Source: Coprinellus micaceus (Eukaryota; Basidiomycota; Agaricomycetes; Agaricales; Psathyrellaceae). Taken from it: a stretch of 64,000 nucleotides of DNA. Under the pieces are notes generated by a model. The model saw only the letters and a program-made list of their open reading frames with translations, was not told where the DNA came from and did no database searches. Positions within the stretch are counted from its first letter, which is position 1. Every line of letters begins with the position of its first letter. The stretch spans positions 682,001-746,000 of the forward strand of contig OX596337.1 of NCBI GenBank assembly GCA_951394405.1, in the 5' to 3' direction. The position numbers were made by a program, and so were the translations under genes. Below are positions 1-11,280 of the stretch, in pieces.

Positions 1-1062
1 TCCACAACACCGTCTATGACCATGCGTTCGACCTTGTCCTATTTCACATATGGTCAGGATTCGTGAGATGTTGGAAGTAAGGAGGGGTGTCCTCACAGGG
101 TACATGGCCGCAAAGGTTGCCCCAAGAACAGTCCCATAGCTGGTGAGCCATATGAGCTGTGCCTTCAACGCTAAAACAGTGAGAAGCTTACGAAAATCCC
201 CAGTACTGAAGCTTTTCCTGCCCATGAGCTTGGACAATGCGCAACATATCAGTCGCAGTGTTCTCGGTGGTGATGTGCTGCAAGTATCCGTCGTTGTGGC
301 TTGCAGCAAGAGTTCCCATAAGCTGAGATTGAGCCCAAACCCGTTCGACCCCGGAGACGATGCCGTCTTTGATCAGAGGATTTGTTCCGGCTCCCGTCGC
401 AAATAGAGTTCGCTCGACGTCTGTATCGAAGAAGCTGGCGCGGGGTGTCGACCTGCCTATGCCTAGAAGATTTCAGTGATCCCAAGTTAAACGGACGAGA
501 GGAGATGGCGGGACGTACCCCTGGGGTCGAACGAGACAACATCAAACTGGGGCCCAATAATTGTGCCCAGAGCCTCCCCGGTGGCGAGGACCATGGATAC
601 TCCGCTTCCACCGGGACCTCCAGGGTTAAGCAGAACTGGCCCACGGTACCCTTCCTGGGTGGTCGCTGGCCTCCGAATCAGCGCTATCGCTGCTTTCCCC
701 CCATCGGGGTCGGAATAGTCCAAGGGGACCTAGAACATCAGCAATGTTCGTTAGGCGATGTCTCCTGGGTAAGGTCATGAATGAAACACACCTCGAGACG
801 AGCGCATTCGAAGGGGTCGGCGTAGCAAGAGTGCCAGACGAGGTCTTTGCTTGGAGTGATCTGCGCGACGGCGTCAAAAATGTTAACCTAGCAATAATAG
901 CTGAGGACTTACCCCACCCCAAATTTCTGTCTCACTGCCTGTACCGTTTGCACGCTTTGAAAAGTTGCATGACCCGCCTGGGGCAGCCAATGTGGCTAGA
1001 GAGAAATGAAGAAGGGTTAAAGAAATAGCTGGCAACGCCTTGAGGGTGAGTCTAGGTGCCAT
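1..1062 (-). CDS. S33-type secreted alpha/beta-hydrolase, paralogue 1 (3' part outside window)
   Basis: Probable secreted tripeptidyl-aminopeptidase-like hydrolase of the S33/TAP family. The ATG at 1062 opens a signal-peptide-like stretch (MAPRLTLKALPAISLTLLHF), followed by a dibasic Lys-Arg before Ala-Asn that resembles a Kex2 propeptide site shared with paralogues 2, 4 and 5. Later exons encode the conserved block PLDYSDPDG, the oxyanion-loop motif NPGGPGGSG, FDPRG and STPRASFFDTD. The nucleophile elbow GFSYG (GXSXG) is present; an intron falls inside its Ser codon, as in the paralogues. The reading reaches IDGVVD at base 1, so the lid and the C-terminal Asp and His lie beyond the window. 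No stop or frameshift is seen in the part available. Introns are about 50-60 nt. It shares upstream sequence with paralogue 4. The family assignment is strong; the substrate is inferred from the family. Confidence 0.85.
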
Positions 1063-2644
1063 GGTGAAGATGGGAAGTTGTGTTTTCCTCGACCATCGAA
1101 CGTGCAGTATTTAACCACTCGCCAATCCGCAGGGTGATCTCATAACTGGATACCTGATGGTTTCATGTACTGCAACTCGCCTACGCTCCTGTGCGAAGCC
1201 CGAGGCCGAGGCATATGGAGGTAGAAGCTGTTTCTGCCGAAGACAATCCTTGACCACTCGGAGGCTGAATAGGTGGCGTGGAAGACATGGCCAGTGGTAG
1301 GAATCTGGCCCACGTGCAGTACATGATGATCTTTGAGCTTTCAACAGCTTAACCAAGCTGCGGACGCTGTGTCGCCAAGAAGAGCCCACCGAAAGCTCAT
1401 GGGGTAGCTGTGCTCCAGGTGACCTGGAGATAATGGTGACGAAGTCGGCAGGGGAGCCCCATGGATGTGGGATAAATCGATTTCAAAGTAACCAGTGCCG
1501 CGATGTCGCTTTCATTCAAGATCAAAGGAGTAGCACTAGAGGGCCTTCGTCGCGCTTGGCGAGAACATCACAGCAGTTGTCGCGAGAGGTCCGAAAACCT
1601 GTGCACTGCCACACCTCTACGGCAGGCCAGTGCATCTCTCATGCGCCCAGATGGAAGGCTTGAAGGTCCAGAGGAAAGAACTTCGGAAAATGCAGCGCCC
1701 GTTGCTGGAAGAACCTAGCCACGACTCGTGGCCCGCGAGGGGTACGGGGATGACTTCGCAGAGATCATGAAGGTTCGGAACGTGCCATGACTTTGAATCT
1801 CCGCCGGGCTCTGTATTGTTGTTTGGACACGGAGGTGTACAAACAAACGCGTCGCGGTTCTTTCCTCCTAACCACCACCTTGGTGAACCCCATTCCATTG
1901 AAAGGATCTCAATATCATGGTTCTTAATTCCACACGGTCCCAAATACTTGTGAGAATATCCCCAATATACCGTTCTGGATCTGGACTTCTGCTGATCGTT
2001 GACAGCGGTTAGCAGTAAGGAGTGAAACGGCGCCTGCAGCGGTATAACGCATCGACCGCTGGACACCGTACGTCCGCGTGACTGACACAACCTGGCTAGG
2101 CGATAAATTTTAGAGGGCACCCTCTTGCCTATCACAGGTTTCCAACCTGATGAATGAGGAGATGGCAAAGCTGCAAGAGTCGTGTTCGGCTCCTACCTCG
2201 AACCCGACCGTACCCTGCGTCGAGCGCAGCTCGGAGCGCTGTGGGGGGACACACACAATACAATGCACGCAGCCGCCCCTATTCGTCCCATCTACTTGTG
2301 CCCTTGGACTTTTTGAAGAAACCGTGCGTGCGAGATGAATACCAATGCATGCCAGCAGCCTCGCTCTCCTTTGTCCCCGCTTAGCCAGGAGAAACTCAGG
2401 GTCAATATCCCAAAGGCTCAGGCTTTGCGATCCTTAATTTCCGATTTAGAGTCCGTGTCTGACACAGCAGAACGGCGGATCTCACACTATTCCGACGGGG
2501 CAACGGTAAGCTGGTTGAACTCTTCGTCGATAGATGACCCTTAGGCTGCGGATGCAGATAAGTTAAAAACTGGCCGCCTGTAAAGCCCATGCTAATTAAC
2601 CTCTCCAACAAGTGCTCAACAATACCTCACGGAACCCTGCGTCT
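1063..2644. other. Intergenic region between divergent peptidase paralogues 1 and 2
   Basis: About 1.6 kb with no gene I can support. The part next to paralogue 1 (about 1080-1400) resembles the region upstream of paralogue 4 (about 13700-13990), for example the stretches before and after GTACATGATGATC, so it is a co-duplicated promoter. Open frames at 1433-2168 show no codon structure, splice pattern or family motif. Confidence 0.5.
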
Positions 2645-4425
2645 ATGATCCTGACTTCTATCCTTCTATTTCTCCCTGCTGCCGTGGCCGCTGGTCTGGG
2701 AGCGGGAACCCGCATCAAGCGAGCCAACTCAACGGGGAGCAAGGGGCCCTGGGATAGCGTACGCACTGTCGGAACCTCACCTATCAAAACGAAATTGACT
2801 CTACCACACAGATTACACCTACCAGCGATCTCGTTTGGCAGTCTTGCTACACCGAGCCCCTCGAGTGTGCGAGGCTTCAGGTAAGTTCATTAATTTGGCT
2901 ATCTTTCTCAGAGATCCTTACGAGGCCTCGGTGATCTAGGTGCCTCTAGACTACTCCGATCCCGAGGGGAAAAAAGCAGCGATCGCGCTCATTCGCAAGC
3001 CAGCAGCTAACGGGGAGGACTACCGAGGTCCTGTTCTGTTCAACCCTGGAGGGCCAGGCGGTAGCGGAGTCGACTTAATACTGTCCACCGGAGATGCGCT
3101 GGGTATAATCCTCGGCGACGGATTCGATATCGTCTCGTTCGATCCCAGAGGTGAGCAAGCTTTCCCGACGTGAGAGGTATCACAATTCTGAACCGTTGTG
3201 ACTCCAGGCGTAGCGAGATCTACTCCTCGCGCTAGCCATTTCGACACTGACATTGAGCGAGCGCTTTTCACTGCGGCCGCTGGTCCTTTCCCTCTTGCCA
3301 GTAACGGCACTGTCTCTGGTGTCCAGAGGACTTGGGCTCAAGCGCAGTTGTTGGGATCTCTCGCTGCGGCTCACGATGACGGATACCTCCAGCACATCAA
3401 TACTGCGAACCCTGCGACGGATATGCTTCGCATCGTCGAGGCACATGGAGAGGAGAAGCTTCAGTATTGGGGATTCTCGTAAGTGTCCACTGTTCCATGA
3501 GTGGTGATTTTTTCGACACAGGCATCGCAGCTATGGCAGCATCCTCGGATACGGCTATGCTCTCGCTGATGCCACCGCAAGTCCCGGAGTGCTCTAAGGA
3601 CTCTCATGAGCATGACTGGGAGAGGGTGAATGAGGGTCTTGCCACTGTCGCGTGTAACGATGGGGACGTGATTACGGACCTTTAATGGACCTAGAGAATC
3701 ACTACAACAAATTGTTGGAAGTGTCTGAATTCGCAGACGTTTGGGGACAGGTGCATGGGAGCTGCGTGTTAGTAAAAACAATTTCTGTCTTTTCAACTCG
3801 GGAGGTCAAGCTGATATAGTCTGTGACAGCAACTGGCCCAAGGGCAAGAAGCAGTTCCGAGGTCCGTTCGTTGGGAATACGAGCTACCCCATGCTGGTTA
3901 TTGGGAATACTGCTGGTGCGTATTCTGCTTGTCATTGTTTCTCAGTGACCGGGTTAACACTGACACCCTAGATCCTGTCACGCCTTTGCGCTCGTAAGTG
4001 TACCCGGCCTCAACGGTCCCCTACCGATAGTAACCTGATAGCACATCTCTAGCGCGAAGAAAATGGCCCAAGGTTTCAAAGATTCTGTTGTCTTGACCAT
4101 AGACGCCGGAAGTGTACGTCTTCGCCCTTTCTTCATGTCTCCATCCGTTTTTCACGTTTGTATATTACTCTAGCACTGCTCTCTCAACGCAGGCTCAATC
4201 TGCGCCCTGCAGTACGTCCGACAGTACTTCCAGAACGGTACCCTCCCCGAGCCAGGCACGGTTTGTGAGCCCACCGTCAAAAATCCGTTCCTCCCACCTC
4301 CCGCGGAAGAAGTCGAGGTTGCTCGGAGGGCCATTGGGGAGTCTCCGAGCGAAGAAGCGAAACTTCGTAACGCCCTTACCCAGCTGTCCAAGTTTGAATC
4401 ATCGTTCTCTCCCTTTTCGAAGTGA
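2645..4425 (+). pseudogene. Degenerate S33-type hydrolase, paralogue 2
   Basis: A broken copy of the neighbouring peptidases. The start at 2645 encodes a signal-like stretch and the Lys-Arg-Ala-Asn processing motif. Exons for PLDYSDPEG, NPGGPGGSG, FDPRG, STPRASHFDTD and the elbow up to YWGFS are readable. After Tyr-Gly-Ser (about 3534) the frame jumps within about 60 bases to HEHDWERVNEG. This removes roughly 200 residues of the lid region that intact copies have between those points. A second break lies near 3682, where the frame stops and must shift to read MDLENHYNKLLEVSEFADVWG. Downstream exons for NWPKGKKQFRGPFVGN, DPVTPLRS, and the catalytic His segment HCSLNAGS, ending at the TGA of 4423-4425, are still recognisable. 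The internal deletion and frameshift make a functional enzyme unlikely. Confidence 0.85.
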
Positions 4426-4711
4426 AATAGGGCTTGACACTCGTTTCTTTTGGGCCGTATTCATGGCGATTCCACAGCACTTCCCTCTGTTCTTCACCAT
4501 TGATTGTGGTGAACCACTTTTCGTGTGGGTAATTTCGTGGACCTCCTTTTGATATACTACGCTATTTTCATGCATCATACGAGTGTTCACCCTATATCTA
4601 TTTTTTGAGTGATTTCCCCCCGAACACGCTCTGTGAGGGACCGCGTACAAACAAGGTGTACAAACGAGCGGAGAATAAGCGCTCAGCCGCGTCACGCAGA
4701 CCTACCCTTGC

Positions 4712-4942
4712 TGTAAGGCTGCCGTGTATGCAGCCTTCGCTAGGTCGGTCCGAAGACGTTGATAGGACCAGCGTATATTCGTCGAGAACTGAGACGAGGT
4801 ACAACGGGGGGATGAGAACGTAAGGTAGAAAAGATGAGGCGTCGAGCAGGGAAGAGAATGATCGCTCGAGGCCGATAGTAAATATGTGTAAATACGAGTG
4901 ATAAGATAAGGGCGCGGCGTCGTAAGCATGGCCATGCTTACA
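4712..4942 (-). repeat. 3' LTR of the gag-only element
   Basis: 231 bp, identical by eye to 6317-6547. Its right end holds a perfect 20-bp palindrome (GTAAGCATGGCCATGCTTAC, 4922-4941). Its left end holds a hairpin, AAGGCTGC / GCAGCCTT around a 7-nt loop (4715-4737). Confidence 0.95.
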
Positions 4943-5092
4943 CCCCTCCCCACCCCGAAAAACAGATGGCATCCCCAACAGCCAAGCCGGCAGACGCATA
5001 AGAATCGAGTGGAACTGAGTCGATGTGTACAGACAACACCACGGAGAGAACATGATACCAACAGAACGTTTAAAAAATTAAAACACACTAAT

Positions 5093-6013
5093 TCAATCTG
5101 AATCATCCGAACAGTCCTCCTCCTCCTCCTCCTCGGACGTGTCGACGTCAGGATAGAAGACGGCAGCGGCCAGTCCCGAGGTGATGGCGGCAGTTGGGCT
5201 TGGGGCAACATAGTCCCGTCCAGGTCGAGCACCGATAGTGGGGTTTCCGGGGCAGGCAAGACGGGTGTGTGGGGTCCAGTCCCCATCTCCAGGCTTCCGG
5301 CGGCAGTTCCAGCAGGCACCCTGAGCAGAGAGTTGAGCCTTCTCCTCGTCTGTGAGACGGGGTGGACCTGCAGGGGCAGCCTGCGAGACGGTAAGACCAG
5401 TGCGGGGAGTGATGGTTGATGACGTAGCCGTAATGGATGAACGGGATGGGCGACTGGAGAGATCGGCGACGAGACTGTCCCATTGGGCAGCCATCAGGGA
5501 AATGAGCTGATCGGGGGTCTGGGAGGTGGACTCGATGCTGAACGACTGGAGAGCACGCATGCGGAGGTACAGTTGGGGGTGGGAGTGGAAGAAGAGGTGT
5601 TGCTTGAGGGTGCTGGTGGAGATGGTTCCCGAGGGGAGAGCACCGGCGAACTGAACAAGCTCAGCAGCAAAGGTACGGAAGTCACGCTTACCCTGCGTGC
5701 ACCAATAGAACCTCTCCATTGCATCTGTCTTCCAATCCACTGGCAAGAAGCGATCCTTAAGCTTCTGAACAAATGCATCCCACGTCAATAACTCCAAAAA
5801 CTCCTTCCGCCCTTGAGACCACCATTCCGCCATCAAAGGGTCCTGCAACGCCGAACCGGTGAGACGAATCCGGGTCTTGACTGAGAGCTTAGTGTCCTTG
5901 TGGGTGTCTTCGAAGTTATCGAAGCTGTCTTCATTTTGGCCGAGCCAAATCCTGAGGACGTTGGGTGAGTCCGCCGGTATCCCGGTGAACGCGCTGATGA
6001 TCTTGTTGGCCAT
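5093..6013 (-). CDS. Gag-like structural protein of the LTR element
   Basis: From the first ATG at 6013 (MANKIISAF) the frame gives 306 residues. The frame is open upstream without an ATG through 6121 and beyond, with an acidic Ser-Asp run, so initiation may lie in a spliced leader. The central part resembles retrotransposon gag: EWWSQGRKEFLELLTWDAF, then FLPVDWKTDAMERFY, then KRDFRTFAAEL. A variant zinc knuckle, CWNC followed by X11-His-X4-Cys (CCHC), lies near the C-terminus, and the tail is strongly acidic. This fits a nucleocapsid-type RNA-binding gag of Agaricomycete LTR elements. No pol is fused or adjacent. The role is packaging of the element RNA, presumably together with enzymes from an autonomous relative. 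Confidence 0.85.
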   Translation of the reverse strand: MANKIISAFTGIPADSPNVLRIWLGQNEDSFDNFEDTHKDTKLSVKTRIRLTGSALQDPLMAEWWSQGRKEFLELLTWDAFVQKLKDRFLPVDWKTDAMERFYWCTQGKRDFRTFAAELVQFAGALPSGTISTSTLKQHLFFHSHPQLYLRMRALQSFSIESTSQTPDQLISLMAAQWDSLVADLSSRPSRSSITATSSTITPRTGLTVSQAAPAGPPRLTDEEKAQLSAQGACWNCRRKPGDGDWTPHTRLACPGNPTIGARPGRDYVAPSPTAAITSGLAAAVFYPDVDTSEEEEEEDCSDDSD

Positions 6014-6316
6014 GTTTGGTACCGAGGGCGATGAGGGCACGATGGGCGGTGTCCGGTTGATGGGACGGGGAATCGGGCGGCGATGAGGTAATCTGAAAAC
6101 TTCGGCGTCGAAGGGCTCCAAGTCTGAGTCGTCCGAGTCCGAGTGGTAGGGTGGGCGGCGTGGGCGTCGGATGGCACCGATGTCGTGGTCGATAGGGATG
6201 AGGGGAATCGAGTTCTCAGCAGCGGCGGCCCGAGTAACACGAGGTGGCGGCGGCGGAGGTAGGGTGGCCAGAGTGAGAGAGTGTGACGAAAAAGAAGGTT
6301 GGTATCAAAAAAAAAG

Positions 6317-6547
6317 TGTAAGGCTGCCGTGTATGCAGCCTTCGCTAGGTCGGTCCGAAGACGTTGATAGGACCAGCGTATATTCGTCGAGAACTGAGAC
6401 GAGGTACAACGGGGGGATGAGAACGTAAGGTAGAAAAGATGAGGCGTCGAGCAGGGAAGAGAATGATCGCTCGAGGCCGATAGTAAATATGTGTAAATAC
6501 GAGTGATAAGATAAGGGCGCGGCGTCGTAAGCATGGCCATGCTTACA
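6317..6547 (-). repeat. 5' LTR of the gag-only element
   Basis: Second 231-bp copy, with TG..CA termini and the same terminal palindrome (6527-6546) and hairpin. On the minus strand it would supply the promoter for the gag transcript. Confidence 0.95.
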
Positions 6548-6810
6548 CTTGCACTGCGACAGCCCCTCACAATTCATTCCCTGCGGTCGCGTGAATCCTT
6601 CCCCAATCATGTCGAGTGGCGATACAGCGACGACAGGACACATCTGACAGTGATCAATACAGCACAAGGTCACATTGCAAGATTCCGTTCTCAAGCGTTC
6701 TCGAACCTTGAGTCAAACTGCGGACTGGTCGCGTCGAAGACTGATATAGTTCGACCTCTTCCTCCAGAGCGGTCACAATCTATCCCCTCAACCCGATGGG
6801 GCTCTCCAAG

Positions 6811-9113
6811 ATGAAGTTCACGTCCAGTACCCTGGCGTATGGTGCTATCGCGAGCCTTCTATTGGCTTCGAGAGGGATGGCGACGATGGAAAGCTTGGGT
6901 ATTCCCGACGGACTCGCTTATGGGAGGGGAATGGAGGATGGCTGCGCGAACTCTACTACCGCTGACGGGTCCCCATGGGCTAAGGTGTGCATATCCAGGA
7001 ATGCATCGCATGGTGAATCCCAGACTCAACCCAAACCCCTAGATCGAGCCAAGCAAGGAACTTGCCTGGTACCCTTGCTTCACACCGCCCTTCCAATGCG
7101 CAAGGCTCTTGGTAAATCCACCCGCGTTCTTACATCTTCGACTGTGACTGACATTCGTCAGGTACCTCTCGATTATTCCGAGCCCGATGGGAGTCAAGCA
7201 GCGATCGCGCTCGTTCGCAAGCCAGCGCTCATCCCGAAAGGCTCTCACCTTTACCGTGGTCCTGTCCTCTTCAACCCAGGAGGCCCTGGGGGAAGTGGTG
7301 TGGGTTTGATTCTGGCCCTGGGGAACGCATTCTCCACTATCATCGGCCCTCAATTCGACATTGTCGGGTTCGACCCTCGGGGTATGTCCAGCCTTCCTTC
7401 AATCGAGCGGTGTGGACTAACTGGTTTACGTTAGGCATTGGAAGTTCGACTCCCCGCGCTAGCTTCTTTGACACGGACGTGGAGCGTGTTCTGTTTGCTG
7501 CAGGAACTGGCCCACTGCCTTCGTTCAAGAAGGGATCGGTTCATGGTGTCGAGACGTCCTGGGCTCAAGCTCGTTTGCTGGGGAAGTTAGCTGCGGATCA
7601 CGGCGAGGGATACCTGGAGCATATCAATACGGAGAACACTGCGACGGATATGCTCACCATTGCTCGGGCCCATGGAAGGGAGAAGGTTCAGTATTGGGGC
7701 TTCTCGTACGTCCCTTGCAGCGAGTTTGGAGAGTGGTTGTAAGCTGATGTCTCTCGATACAGGTACGGAAGTGTTCTTGGAGCGACGTTCGCTGCTATGT
7801 ATCCTGTAAGGTTTTCTTTGTACTTACTGTGACTTTGTGCAACCGCTGATATGCTGCGAATAGGACAAGATCGAGCGCCTCATTATTGACGGAGTAATGG
7901 ACTCGGAGGACTATTACGCCAGTCGGTATCGTTTCCACGAGAATCACTTACCTTTCTCTACTAACCTCCCAATCTCTTTAGCCGGCTGGGTGACCAACCT
8001 GGTCGACGCCAACGATTCGCTCAACTTATTCTTCAACGCCTGCGCCGAAGCTGGGCCTGTCCGGTGTGCACTCCATGCCACGAACCCCGACGACATCAAG
8101 CGCAATCTCACTGAACTCTACGCCCGGGTACGACGAGAGCCCGTCACAGTCAAGACCGATACTTTCTACGGCAATGTAGATTATACCCTCCTCCGAGCCG
8201 TCGTCTTCAGCGCTCTTTACTCGCCATACACGGCCTTCCAGCCGGTGGCAGATGCCTTAGCACAGCTGGCAGCTGGGAATGGTGCTCCTTTCTTTTCTTT
8301 GTTAAGGGCTGCGCCGTACAAGTGCTCCTGCAATCCTTTTGAGCACATTTGGGATGCGGTTCATGAAGGACAAACTACGCTTGTGTGCAACGATGGTGAT
8401 GAGGTACCGAATCCTTTGGAAAAGCTCGAAGAGTACTACGAGGGCCTTGCTAAGGTGTCTGAATGGGCGGATGTCTGGGGCTCGATTCGGGGCAGTTGCG
8501 TGTGAGTGCAGTGTTTCTTGTATTTGGCCTCGCACCTCACACTAATGTGACACCCCAGCGGTTGGCCCAAGAACAAGAAACCATTCCGTGGACCGTTCGT
8601 CGGGACTACTAGCCACCCTATCTTGGTCATCGGGAACACTGCTGGTCCGTTTTCAATTTCTTCATTGATTGCCCAATGTAACCCCCATGATAGATCCTGT
8701 GACGCCCCTCCGCTCGGCAAAGAAGATGGCCGCAGGATTCAAAGACTCGGTCGTCCTGACGATCGACTCGGGAGGGGTACGTCCAAATACCCACCTCACC
8801 TCTCCCTCTCACACTCCTAACCTATTCGACGATACAGCACTGCTCCGTCAACGCAGCCTCAATCTGCGCACAACTACACGTCAAGCGTTACTTCCAATTC
8901 GGCACACTCCCTGACCCCGACACCGTGTGTGAGCCTATCCTCAAGAACCCGTTCTTCCCAAGGCCTACGAGGCAGAATATTGAGCAGACCTACTCCGAGG
9001 GAGGTTTCGAGGGGGCAGACGCAGACGCGAACTTTGTGAGTGCGGTGATGGAGGTTTCGGAGAAGTTTGAATCGTTCCTTCGGCCGCCTCACATTCAGAG
9101 ACTCAGAGTGTAA
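6811..9113 (+). CDS. S33-type secreted alpha/beta-hydrolase, paralogue 3
   Basis: My ten-exon model is 6811-6984, 7043-7111, 7162-7381, 7435-7705, 7763-7805, 7864-7921, 7982-8501, 8559-8644, 8694-8776 and 8838-9113. It is in frame throughout and gives 599 residues. An in-frame ATG 15 nt upstream (6796) is an alternative start. The N-terminus is hydrophobic and signal-like but lacks the Lys-Arg site of its paralogues. Motifs in order: PLDYSEPDG, NPGGPGGSG oxyanion loop, FDPRG, nucleophile GFSYG (Ser codon split by an intron), the lid region, catalytic Asp in DPVTPLRS, and catalytic His in HCSVNAAS. The last belongs to the TAP-type C-terminal domain. Predicted role: extracellular removal of short peptides from protein N-termini. 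One donor (after 7921) is the weaker GTCGGT but matches the homologous junction. The LTR insertion 264 bp upstream may affect its promoter. Confidence 0.88.
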
Positions 9114-9348
9114 TATCCTTTCCTGTACAAGTACCCTGTATGACAAACCATCGAATCCGGAATACGAAAATCCTGGTTTTCCTCGGGGACGCGTCGACTT
9201 GACGGTGACGTCACGCGTCTTGCGACATCGAACCATTCGGAGTCTGAATAACACGAGGCTCTCTCTCAACCATAACTTCCATCTGAAATTACAGTTAAGC
9301 GCCCGTCAAAACGACGCCCGCGACACGCTGCAAGCTCAACTGGGAGTG

Positions 9349-10722
9349 ATGACTAACCTCCAAGATGTCACTCATAGCGGTGGAGTGCCCTCCTCTGTGA
9401 AGGTCAAGACCGAGGAGTCGGATGACTTGCACAAGCTCCTCGTGGCATCTCGAATGCCCAGTGTTCATGCTCTGGTCAAACATGAGGCCGAGACCGTATC
9501 CACAGCAGTAAGGCTGGAATCCATTTTGGCCCCTCAATTGCCACTGACAGATTTAGGCTGCGCCGAAGAAACGCATTCGGTATTTCGTCGAGGCAGTGGA
9601 GATTATCGTGCCAAGGAGACAACTCAACCAAAAGATGATCAAATGGCGGAATGTACGTTGGCTACCAGCTTAGGAGGCCCCCCTCATTCTCATCCAGCGA
9701 TTCAAACGACATCTAGCCCAAAATGAAAAGGGACGAGAACATGGTGTTCGGGGTGAATACCATCCTTTCTCGAATCACTCAGGCCGGTATATCACTCGAC
9801 CTCTTCCCGACGAACTGCGAAAAGGCTCTGCAGGACGTCATGATCCGACGGGATTTCATGGTGAAGACTTTCGGAGGGAACGGTCGTATGACATTTCCAT
9901 CCATCAGATCGAGTCTCATCCAGGAACATGGATATGACAATTTCATGTACATCTGCCCTCAGTGGCAGCCTATCGCACCAGAGGTCCCTGGTGCACCAGG
10001 TCTTTGGCTGACGATTGACGAGTATAACCGCCATGGGCAGACTAGGCGGCTCTTTACACGGATATCTAAATGCCCTGCGCTGTGGCAGTATCAAGGCCAG
10101 TATGAGCTCAGGTCGGCGCAGAAGCTGACGAAGGAGGAGTGGGGGGAGCAGCCCGAGCTTGTATGTCTCTCTCGCATCTGGTACATTGAAGCTAACGAGG
10201 TCTTATCCTCACACCAGCTGAGAAATACGTGGTCGAGAGAGATGTGTAGCCAGGGCTGGGGCATCTTCATGCGAACCAGAATTTACGGAAGGAAATATTG
10301 GGGTCGGACTCCAACAAAGGAGGAGTGCAATGATATTGCATCTCAGAAGCTCTACGATAAGATACAAAGGGAGGACGTTGCACTGGCGTTAACTCGAGGC
10401 GAAGAGGTACACTATTTCCTCACGCTAAATTCTCCTCTTCTTACTGAACTCACAGGCCTTGGCGGTCTACACCATGAAATGTGTGGGTTATGACATTCGG
10501 TTCCAACGCGAGGTGGCGGAGAGGTACGCTCAATGGGTACCAAAGCAAGAGGGCGCGGGTTCAAAAAGAGGCAAGAAAAGGAAGAAAGTCTTGGACGAGG
10601 ACACCGATGACGAGCCCACCCCACCTCCAACCCGGGTAACCTCTCCGAGTGTTTACCGGGACGAAGATATAAACGACCTGGACAGCCTAAGCGACCTAAG
10701 CGACCTGACCGACATCGAATAG
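9349..10722 (+). CDS. DUF6697-like basidiomycete protein
   Basis: A five-exon model (9349-9507, 9557-9652, 9717-10160, 10218-10406, 10456-10722) is in frame and gives 384 residues. The middle has the pattern I associate with the DUF6697 family of basidiomycetes: WQYQGQYELRSAQKLTKEEW, then a WG-containing stretch, then REDVALALTRGEE and YTMKCVGYDIRFQRE. The C-terminus is basic (GSKRGKKRKK, a possible nuclear localisation signal) followed by an acidic, Ser/Asp-rich tail. The molecular function of the family is unknown to me. A perfect CRE-type palindrome TGACGTCA lies at 9206-9213, 136 bp before the start. The family name is from memory; the gene structure is well supported by splice sites. Confidence 0.75.
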
Positions 10723-11280
10723 GCCACTGGGAATTTCCTCAAGGTCCCTGTATCTCTGTAACCTAATCTGCCTCTATATTCCAAGCGAGCTTGGCGTGAA
10801 TAATTGAGAATCACATCCGCCAGTTGTGTATGACCGGCCCTCTCAATTGTCGACGTCAGAGCGGCGTAATTTGGCCAGAAGCAATTAAGAACGATTGGTC
10901 ACTACAGAATCGGGACACTTCCAGAGCCTCATTCATAATGATGGAGTGACAATGTCCGCTCGAGACAGAGGAAGATAGGCAGGGCCCTACGCGGCAGTCA
11001 ACGGGTGGCACAGTTCCCAAGCGCCCCCGCCTCACACCATTTGTTGACGAAGAGTCGTCGTTAACCAAACAAAGGGTGGGCAGATGAACGCGGTGGTTAG
11101 CCGTAAATGAGCAGGGGTGTAATGTCACATAAGGAAGGCACAAGGAGGCGATTAAATCAATGAATAGAGCAGTCACACAAAGACGTAGATATGCGCGACA
11201 ATCAACACCGATGCCAACGGTCGATTGGGGGTCAGGGAACGGGCGAACAAGCGTTCCGATTATAGTGCCAGGGAATCCAT
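10723..11280. other. Intergenic region between convergent genes
   Basis: 558 bp between the stop of the DUF6697-like gene and the stop of peptidase paralogue 4. It should hold both 3' ends. I see no gene or repeat in it. Confidence 0.5.

Larger units (their letters stand above)
4712..6547 (-). mobile_element. Complete non-autonomous LTR retrotransposon carrying only gag
   Basis: Two 231-bp direct repeats (4712-4942 and 6317-6547), apparently identical base for base, begin TGTAAG and end CTTACA. They are flanked by the 5-bp target-site duplication CTTGC (4707-4711 and 6548-6552). The 1836-bp element reads on the minus strand. A purine-rich tract, GGGGTGGGGAGGGG on that strand (4943-4956), directly precedes the 3' LTR, as expected for a polypurine tract. 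The only coding content is a gag-like frame; there is no room for protease, reverse transcriptase or integrase. A canonical TGG-starting primer-binding site is not obvious after the 5' LTR; the sequence there is an oligo-T run and then GATACCA. Identical LTRs and an intact duplication indicate a recent insertion, mobilised in trans. It sits 264 bp upstream of peptidase paralogue 3. Confidence 0.95.

Noticed and set aside
1617..2168. 183-codon open frame on the minus strand
   Set aside because: No family motif, no promoter or splice context, and it overlaps other open frames in an intergenic region.
2195..2225. tRNA-like T-loop word GGTTCGAGG on the minus strand
   Set aside because: The flanking bases do not form the T stem or an acceptor stem.
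6290..6316. TGGTATCA next to the LTR as an initiator-tRNA primer-binding site
   Set aside because: It lies on the wrong strand for the gag-coding orientation. The purine-rich tract at 4943-4956 fits the minus-strand reading better.
5833..6694. Open frames running through the LTRs
   Set aside because: They arise from the repeat itself and appear in both LTR copies; they do not match gag.
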